47,413 bases of DNA from Amycolatopsis vastitatis (GTDB taxonomy: Bacteria > Actinomycetota > Actinomycetes > Mycobacteriales > Pseudonocardiaceae). Location: the NCBI RefSeq assembly GCF_002234595.1, contig NZ_NMUL01000084.1, positions 1 through 47,413 of the forward strand. Direction: 5' to 3'. Below the pieces are notes generated by a model, which saw only the letters and a program-made list of their open reading frames with translations, was not told the DNA's origin and did no database searches. This document shows positions 1 through 6,300 of this stretch, one piece after another. Positions within the stretch are counted from its first letter, which is position 1. Each line of letters starts with the position of its first letter. The position numbers were made by a program, and so were the translations under genes.

Positions 1-36
1 GCCCGGATCAACTACGCTCAGGCGCAGGCTGCCTGA
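1..36 (+). CDS. possible C-terminal end of a plus-strand gene cut by the window edge
   Basis: Frame 1 reads eleven codons (ARINYAQAQAA) and then TGA at 34-36. Two inverted repeats follow and then the convergent accE gene, which is what the end of a plus-strand gene would look like. Only eleven residues are visible, so the family cannot be told and the reading frame could be chance. Confidence 0.35.
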   Translation, partial: ARINYAQAQAA

Positions 37-39
37 AAA

Positions 40-61
40 CCCCGTGTCCGCCTCAACGGGG
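40..61. terminator. small inverted repeat after the truncated plus-strand frame
   Basis: CCCCGT (40-45) pairs with ACGGGG (56-61) around a 10-nt loop, 3 nt after the presumed stop at 36. There is no T-tract. It could help terminate the plus-strand gene. Confidence 0.35.
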
Positions 62-73
62 CAACTCCACAAG

Positions 74-115
74 CGTGATTGGAGGGGCATCACACGTGAT
101 GCCCCTCCAATCACG
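74..115. terminator. perfect 20-bp palindrome with 2-nt loop
   Basis: Bases 74-93 are the exact reverse complement of 96-115, with only A94-C95 between them. A partial third copy of the right arm (GATGCCCCTC) follows at about 119-129. The palindrome sits between converging transcripts and has no T-run, so a bidirectional terminator or a dispersed extragenic palindrome are both possible. It marks the left edge of the polyketide locus. Confidence 0.6.
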
Positions 116-136
116 AGAGATGCCCCTCGGCGCACG

Positions 137-319
137 TCAGCCGGGCAGTCCGGATCGGCGCCAGGCCCCGGGCAACGCGCGTGAGACGGGCGGGTTCGGG
201 CGGGACCACCACGACCGGCGACGCGGCCGCGGCGGGCGCCGGCGGGTCAGGAGGGCCGCCACCAGCGCGGCGAGTTCGTGGTCGTCCGGGTTTCCCCGGC
301 CCACCCGCAGTCCGTCCAC
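137..319 (-). CDS. accE: acyl-CoA carboxylase epsilon subunit
   Basis: This 60-aa protein has the two hallmarks of actinobacterial AccE/PccE peptides: an N-terminal core (VGRGNPDDHELAALVAALL) and a Trp/Pro/Arg-rich tail ending GAWRRSGLPG. Epsilon subunits bind and stimulate the carboxyltransferase beta subunit. The GTG start at 319 is preceded by GGGAGAG at good spacing. The gene lies 20 nt after the carboxyltransferase gene, where such peptides usually sit. It is the last gene of the minus-strand run and is too short for most gene finders. I infer that it assists the neighbouring beta subunit in supplying extender units to the PKS. Confidence 0.8.
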   Translation of the reverse strand: MDGLRVGRGNPDDHELAALVAALLTRRRPPRPRRRSWWSRPNPPVSRALPGAWRRSGLPG

Positions 320-339
320 TGTGTACTCTCCCGGTGACC

Positions 340-2034
340 TCAGATCGGCTGGTTCCCGTGCTTGCGCGCCGGACCCGGCTTGCGCTTGTCCTGCAGCATG
401 GCCAGGCCCCTGGCCACCGCCGCCCGGGTGTCGGCGGGGTCGATGATGTCGTCCACCAGTCCCCGTTCCGCGGCGTAGTGCGGGTTCAGGTACTCCCGCG
501 TGTAGTCGGCCACGAGCCGCGCCCGCAGGGCCGCGGGGTCGGCCGCCGCCGCCAGCTCGCGCCGGTGCAGGACGTTCACCGCGCCTTCCGCGCCCATCAC
601 GGCGATCTGGTTCGTCGGCCACGCCAGCGAAAGGTCGGTGCCGATCGACCGCGAGTCCATGACGATGTACGCGCCGCCGTAGGCCTTCCGCACGATCACC
701 TGGATCCGCGGCACGGTCGCCTCGCAGTACGCGTGCAGCAGCTGCGCGCCCTGCCGGATGATCCCGCCCTGCTCCTGCTCGACCCCGGGCAGGAAGCCGG
801 GCACGTCGACGAAGCTGACCAGCGGGATGCCGAAGGCGTCGCAGAACCGCACGAACCGGGCGGCCTTCTGGGCCGCGGGGCCGTCGAGCACGCCGGCGAA
901 CACCGCCGGCTGGTTGCCGACCAGTCCGGCCACCCGGCCGTCGATCCGGGCCAGCGCGCACAGCACGTTGCGCGCCCAGCCTTCGTGCAGTTCGAAGAAC
1001 TCGCCGTCGTCGACGACTTCGGCGAACACCTCGCGCATGTCGTACGGCCGGTTGTGCTCGACCGGGACGAGCTCGGCCAGCCGCGGCCGGTGGTCGTTCT
1101 TCGCTCCGGTGGCCGCCGTCGCCGGCGGCACCTCGAGGTAGTTCGACGGCAGCAGCGAAACCAGGTAGCGGACGTCGGCCAGGCAGGTTTCCTCGTCGTC
1201 GTGCACGACCGTGGCCACGCCGGAGCGCGAACCGTGCACGTCCGCGCCCCCGAGCTCTTCGTGCGTCACGCGCCGCCCGCTGACCGCCTCGACGACGTCG
1301 GGGCCGGTGAGGTACATCCGCGCGGTGTCCCGCACCATGAACGTGAAGTCCGCCAGCGCGGGCGAATAGGCGGCGCCGCCCGCGCACGGCCCGAGGATGA
1401 CGCTGATCTGCGGGACCACCCCGGACGCCTCGACCTGGCGGCGGAAGATCCCGCCGTACCCGTCGAGGGCGAGCACCCCCTCCTGGATCCGCGCGCCGCC
1501 GCTGTCGTTCAGCCCGATCACCGGGGCGCCGTTGGCGATCGCGAGGTCGAGGATCTTGTGGATCTTGGCCGCGTGCGCTTCGCCGAGCGAACCGCCGAAG
1601 ACGGTGAAGTCCTGGGCGTAGACGAAGACCTGCCGCCCGTCGATCGTGCCGGACCCGGCGACGACGCCGTCGGTGTGCGGCCGGTTCGCCGCGAGCCCGG
1701 GGCCGTCCGAGCGGTGACGGCGGTAGGGCTCGAGTTCGACGAAGGAGTCTTCGTCGAGCAGCAGGCCGAGGCGTTCGCGGGCGGTCAGCTTCCCGTTCGA
1801 GTGCTGCCGCCGGACGGCGTCGGACCGGCCGGCGGCGATCCGCGCGCGCAGTTCGTCGCGCTGCCGCCGCAGCGACGGCATGTCCGGCTCGGTCGCCGGC
1901 ACCAGGCCGAGCACCCGGGCGTCGCCGTCGTCGACCCGGACGAGCCGGCGGCGGCCCTGCTGCGCCGCCGCCGGCACCGGCACCACCTCGGTGTCCTCGG
2001 CGCGCTGCGCCGAGGAGTCGTGGCCACCGCTCAC
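340..2034 (-). CDS. acyl-CoA carboxylase carboxyltransferase (beta) subunit
   Basis: A 564-aa biotin-dependent carboxyltransferase of the PccB/AccD type. The crotonase-fold core begins with GKLTARERLGLLLDEDSFVE near residue 81, followed by NDSGGARIQEG (~176), FVDVPGFLPG (~408) and RKAYGGAYIVMD (~449). In Streptomyces PccB and AccB the residue after the last Tyr-Ala-Gly-Gly-type segment (Asp against Ile) controls propionyl versus acetyl preference. It is Ile457 here, which suggests that acetyl-CoA is accepted and malonyl-CoA made. The GTG start overlaps the upstream stop (GTGA), giving translational coupling. That start adds about 50 residues before the usual beginning (around Met52), which is odd. 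No biotin-carboxylase alpha subunit is encoded here, so a shared cellular one would be needed. Confidence 0.9.
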   Translation of the reverse strand: MSGGHDSSAQRAEDTEVVPVPAAAQQGRRRLVRVDDGDARVLGLVPATEPDMPSLRRQRDELRARIAAGRSDAVRRQHSNGKLTARERLGLLLDEDSFVELEPYRRHRSDGPGLAANRPHTDGVVAGSGTIDGRQVFVYAQDFTVFGGSLGEAHAAKIHKILDLAIANGAPVIGLNDSGGARIQEGVLALDGYGGIFRRQVEASGVVPQISVILGPCAGGAAYSPALADFTFMVRDTARMYLTGPDVVEAVSGRRVTHEELGGADVHGSRSGVATVVHDDEETCLADVRYLVSLLPSNYLEVPPATAATGAKNDHRPRLAELVPVEHNRPYDMREVFAEVVDDGEFFELHEGWARNVLCALARIDGRVAGLVGNQPAVFAGVLDGPAAQKAARFVRFCDAFGIPLVSFVDVPGFLPGVEQEQGGIIRQGAQLLHAYCEATVPRIQVIVRKAYGGAYIVMDSRSIGTDLSLAWPTNQIAVMGAEGAVNVLHRRELAAAADPAALRARLVADYTREYLNPHYAAERGLVDDIIDPADTRAAVARGLAMLQDKRKPGPARKHGNQPI

Positions 2035-2225
2035 GCGGCATCCCTCATCCGGACGTCCGCGGCCTCGCGGTCCCGCTCGATTTCGGCGACGACGTCCGAC
2101 CACACGATCCCGCGGCCGAGGCGCGGGATCGCGCGGACCCCGCCGTCCACGGGCACCGGGGGCACGGTCGGCCCGGGGTTCGCGGTAGTGGCTCCGGTGT
2201 CGCCGGTCGCTCCGCTGGCGGTCAT
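2031..2225 (-). CDS. 64-aa protein of unknown function, coupled to the carboxylase gene
   Basis: I do not recognise the family. The first 25 residues are Gly/Thr/Pro-rich and probably disordered. The rest (GGVRAIPRLGRGIVWSDV followed by a charged stretch) could form a helix. The start is well supported by GAGGAGG seven bases upstream of ATG, the best ribosome binding site in this stretch. The stop overlaps the next gene's GTG by four bases. A 104-nt gap separates it from the flavin reductase, so a new transcript could start here. It might be a small accessory subunit or a leader cistron for the carboxylase. Confidence 0.65.
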   Translation of the reverse strand: MTASGATGDTGATTANPGPTVPPVPVDGGVRAIPRLGRGIVWSDVVAEIERDREAADVRMRDAA

Positions 2226-2329
2226 GTCGGGTCCTCCTCGCTCGGGCGGCCCCTCGTCGCGCCGGGACCGGGCTGCTTCGGGCCGATCGCCGCGCGATCG
2301 GCGTTTTGCTTTCGTTCGAACGGATTCGT

Positions 2330-2905
2330 TCAGGCGGCGCGGGCGCGGCCGTCGACCTCGTGGTACCGGCCGCCGTAGAAGACCAGCGCGTGCTCGCCCG
2401 TGCCGCGGCCGGCGGCGACCACCCGGCCCAGGAAGATCGAGTGGTCGCCACCCGCCAGCACCTGGGCCAGCTCGCACTCCAGCCACGCCAGCGTGCCGGT
2501 CAGCAGCGGAGCGCCGGTCTTGGCGCCCGCCGCCCAGTCCACCGCGTCGAACTGGGCCATCCCGTCGGGACGCCGCCAGTCGGCGAAGTAGCTCGAGAGC
2601 TCCTGCTGCTCGGCGGCGAGGATGTTCACCGCGAACGAGCCCGCGGTGACGACGGCGGTGTGCATCCGCGCCGCCTTGGACACGCAGCAAAGCACCAGCG
2701 GGGGTTCCAGTGACACCGACGAGAACGCGTTCGCGGTCATCCCGTGCGCGTCGTCGCCGGCCGCGGTGAGCACGGTGATCCCGGTGGCGAACTGGCCCAG
2801 CACCTGGCGCAGCGCGGGCTGTTCCGAGAGCCCGCGGCGCGCGGGCGAGGCCGGCAGCCGCTTCAGCACCCCCCGTTCGGGCGCCCTTCCCGGATCGATC
2901 GCCAC
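2330..2905 (-). CDS. flavin reductase (HpaC/E6-like)
   Basis: A 191-aa member of the flavin reductase-like FMN-binding family, seen from VLGQFATGITVLTA (~36), GMTANAFSSVSLEPPLVLCC (~55) and the C-terminal GDHSIFLGRVVAA. Such enzymes reduce FMN or FAD with NAD(P)H and hand the reduced flavin to a partner monooxygenase. Nine-membered enediyne clusters carry a comparable gene (the E6 group). The GTG start lies one base after the thioesterase stop, so the two are probably co-translated. No flavin-dependent monooxygenase partner is visible in the window. Confidence 0.88.
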   Translation of the reverse strand: MAIDPGRAPERGVLKRLPASPARRGLSEQPALRQVLGQFATGITVLTAAGDDAHGMTANAFSSVSLEPPLVLCCVSKAARMHTAVVTAGSFAVNILAAEQQELSSYFADWRRPDGMAQFDAVDWAAGAKTGAPLLTGTLAWLECELAQVLAGGDHSIFLGRVVAAGRGTGEHALVFYGGRYHEVDGRARAA

Positions 2906-2906
2906 G

Positions 2907-3359
2907 TCAGACTCCCCTGCCGTTCACGGCGCCTTCGGTCGCGTAGGGCGCCAGGGCTTCCATGAGCTGCTCGGGAACCCGGGACGGCACCGTCTCCGTG
3001 TTCGGCCCGCGCATGCAGGCGATCCGCTGCCGCCCGCGGGCGACCAGGCGCTCGCCGTCGGGGTGCAGGTGGACGTAGTCGAACGTGAACTGGATCTGGG
3101 TCTGCGTCAGCTCCTCCAGCCGCAGCCGGATCGACAGCTCGTCGAACGCGGTGATCTCCGCGAAGAACTCGCATTCGACCTTGAGCGTGAACAGCTTCAG
3201 GTCCGCGCGGACCTCCTCGAGGACGGCCGGGGCCTTCTCCTTGAGGAACATCTCGCGGCACCGGCCCTGCCAGCGCACGTAGTTCACGTAGTAGACGTTG
3301 CCCACCAGGTTGGTCTCTTCGAAGCCGACCGTGTGGCGGATCTCGAAGTAGTCGGACAT
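2907..3359 (-). CDS. enediyne-type hot-dog thioesterase (E10/CalE7-like)
   Basis: A 150-aa 4-hydroxybenzoyl-CoA thioesterase-fold protein. The N-terminal motif EETNLVGNVYYVNYVRWQG, followed by RCREMFL, is the signature I know from TEBC thioesterases of enediyne clusters. In these the usual catalytic Asp of the fold is replaced by Asn (NVYYVNY). The enzyme hydrolyses the polyene thioester from the ACP of the partner PKS and can release a decarboxylated polyene or ketone. It starts two bases after the PKS stop. PKS and thioesterase side by side are the diagnostic pair of enediyne loci. Confidence 0.93.
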   Translation of the reverse strand: MSDYFEIRHTVGFEETNLVGNVYYVNYVRWQGRCREMFLKEKAPAVLEEVRADLKLFTLKVECEFFAEITAFDELSIRLRLEELTQTQIQFTFDYVHLHPDGERLVARGRQRIACMRGPNTETVPSRVPEQLMEALAPYATEGAVNGRGV

Positions 3360-3361
3360 CG

Positions 3362-6300
3362 TCAGTTCTCCTCTGCGTCGAGCACGGCGAAGACGATCGG
3401 GTCGGTGCGGCCGTTGACGGTGGCCGACCAGGTGGCGATCCGGGCGGTCCCGGAGGCCAGCAGCGCCCACCCGTCGGCGTCGACCTGGCGCACGGTCAGT
3501 GCCTGGGTCATCGAGCCGGTCTTGCGGACGCACTCCAGCGCGCTCCAGACCCGCGTGTTGGCCACGTCGGCCGGTTCGCCGGTGTCCGCGGCCAGCAGCC
3601 GGCCGAGGGCGAGGAGCTCTTCGCCCAGCAGCCCGGCCCAGTCCTCTTCGGACCGTTCGACCGCCGTCTCGATGTCGCAGGCGAGCGGACCGGTGCCGGT
3701 CACCACGAGGGTCAGCCGCGAAGTGTGCGACGCCGTGACGTCCGCGCCGTCGAGTTCGGGCTTGCCGTCGGGGCGGTAGCGGATCGAGACGGGCCGGTCC
3801 AGCGCGCGGCCGGCGGCGAGTGCCGTCTGCGCCCGGCGTTCGGCGACGCCTTCGGCGGGGGCGTCGACCGGGTCCGGTTCCAGCACCACCGCCCGCCGCC
3901 CGCCGAGCAGCCGCTCGCAGGCCCGCTCCAGGTACGACCCGAGCATCGACGGGACCCAGGGGCCCGCGCCGTCGCGCTTGCGGACCGCGCGCAGCTTGAG
4001 CCCTTCCCAGCGCTCCACCACGGTGCCGTCCGGGTTGCGGACGTCGACGTCGTAGACGTAGCTGTCGCCATCCTGGGACCGCTCCTGGGCGTCCAGCAGC
4101 ACGTAGTCCTCGTGCTGGCTGCCCGGCTCGGCCAGGTACAGCCGCTCGACGCCCTGCGGCAGCAGGGTGGCGTCCGGGACGCAGCACTGGATGGCGTGCA
4201 TCATCGCGTCCCGGGTCCCCGGGTCGGCGAGCAGCCGTTCCTGCGGCAGGAACGGGGCGAACCAGTCGACGTCGGCCGTGGTCGCGATCTCGGCGACCGC
4301 GTGCCGGGCACTGGCGCGGCGGTAGCCCAGCACGCGCTGGAACCGCTTGCCCTGGAACAGGACCGACCCGTACAGCTCGCTGATCGGCTCCACCGGCACC
4401 GCGGGCAGCGCGACGTCGCGGGCCACCCGCTCGCCCAGCTCGGCCGGGCGGGCGAAGTTCAGCCGGGCCCGGAAGTGGTCGGCGCTGAAGCCGGTCTCCT
4501 CGCTGCGGAGCACGACGTCCACCGTCTCCGCGTCGCGGGCCAGCGCGGCCAGCCGGATCGTGGTCGTCCCGCCCGGGGACACGATGATCGGCCGGAGGAA
4601 CTCGACGTCCTCGAACACCGGGGCGCCGGTGCGGCCGAGCGTGGCCGCGGCCGCCTGCGTCATCGCCTCCATGCCGAGCACGGCCGGGAACAGCAGCTGC
4701 CCGTCGAGCAGGTGGTCGGCCAGGTACGGGTCGCTGCCCGCGGACAGGTCGGCCTCGGTGATCAGCTCGACGCCCGGGTAGTGCACGATCGCCCGGTCGA
4801 CGAACCGGGTCAGCGGCAGCTCGCGCTTCCGGATCGGCAGCGTGGCCAGGCCCGACGTGCGGCCGCAGACCACCAGTACCGGCGGCGTGGCCGGGTCGGC
4901 CAGCACCTGGCGGAGGATGGCGATGCCCTCCTCGGTGGGGATCGGGGTGATGCCGTCGCGCATCAGGGCGGACACGACGCCGAGCTTCTCGCCCATGCCG
5001 GTGCCCGACCAGACCGACCACTCCAGCGCGATCGCCCGCGCCCGCGGGTGTTCCCGGCCGAAGCGCAGGGTCAGCTCGGTCATCCAGTCGTTCGCCGTGG
5101 CGTAGTGCGCTTCCCCGCGCAGGCCCGCCCGGCCGATGATGCTGCCGAAGGTGACCAGGAGCTTGATGCGGTCCTGGTCCACCGCGGCGAGCACCGCGTG
5201 GAGGCCGGCGATCTTCGGGGCCAGGGTCTTGCGGAAGCTGTCCTCGGTCAGGCTGAAGAGGGCGGCCGGCTCGTTGCGCCCGGCGCCGTGCAGGATCGCG
5301 GTCACCGGGCCGAGCGCGGCTTCGATCCGGGCGACGGCCCCGGCCACCTGCGCCGCGTCCGTGACGTCGGCACGCTCGTAGCAGTAGCGGATGCCGACCG
5401 CTTCCATCCGGTCGAGGTTTTCGGCCAGCTCGGTGTCGGCCTCGGGGTCGCTGCGGCCCAGCAGGGCCAGCCGGGCGCCGGAGTCCTTGGCCAGCGCCAG
5501 TGCGCTCTCCGCGGTGATGCCCTTGCCGCCGCCGGTGACGAGCAGGACGTCGCCGCGGTCCAGCGCCTCGCGGACCGGGCCGGTCGGCGCGGCGGGCAGC
5601 GCGGTCAGGCGCGGCACGGTCCGGCCGCCGTCGGCGTCGTAGCGGGCTTCGGTGAAGTCGGTGGTCGCGGCCACCTCGGCGGCCACCGCGGCCACGGCGG
5701 CGTCGACCGCGGCGGGGTCGCCGGGCTCGGGGTCGGCCAGGTCGACGATGGTGGTCTTCACCGACGGGTCCTCGAGGCGAAGCGTCTTGGCCAGGCCGGC
5801 GGCGCCGTAGCCGTGGTGCACCACGACGAACCGCGTACCGGTCGGGGCGGCCATCACCGCGCGCCCGGCTTCGAGGAACAGCCCCACGTGGGTGGCGTCG
5901 CAGTCCGACGGCAGGCAGAGCACGACGCCGTCCCCGGCTCCGGCGGCGGACAGCGCCGCCGTCAGCGGCTCGGCCAGCGGGTGCCCGGGTGTGGCGAAGA
6001 CCTGCCACTCGGCGGTGCCGCCGGGCGTGAGACCGGCGGCGGCCGGGCGCGGCGCGGGCACGTGCTCGAGCGAGAACGGCCGGACCCACGGACCGACGCC
6101 CGGTGCCTCGCCCTGGTTCGCCGGTTCCGCCGAGCCCGCCGTCTGCGCCAGCTCGTCGATCATCTCGGCCAGCTCGCCGAGGCAGACGGTCGCGAAGTTC
6201 GGCATGCCCTCCAGCGGCGGGCGGCCCAGCGCCCGGGTGACGTCGTTGACCAGCTGGCCCACCGTGATCGACGACAGGTGCAGGTCGTCCAGCGGGTGGG

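Noticed and set aside
181..2649. Long plus-strand open frame of 822 codons opposite the carboxylase and flavin reductase genes
   Set aside because: Antisense shadow of well-recognised minus-strand genes. The translation is low-complexity Arg/Pro/Gly/Val text without any domain, as expected in very high GC DNA.
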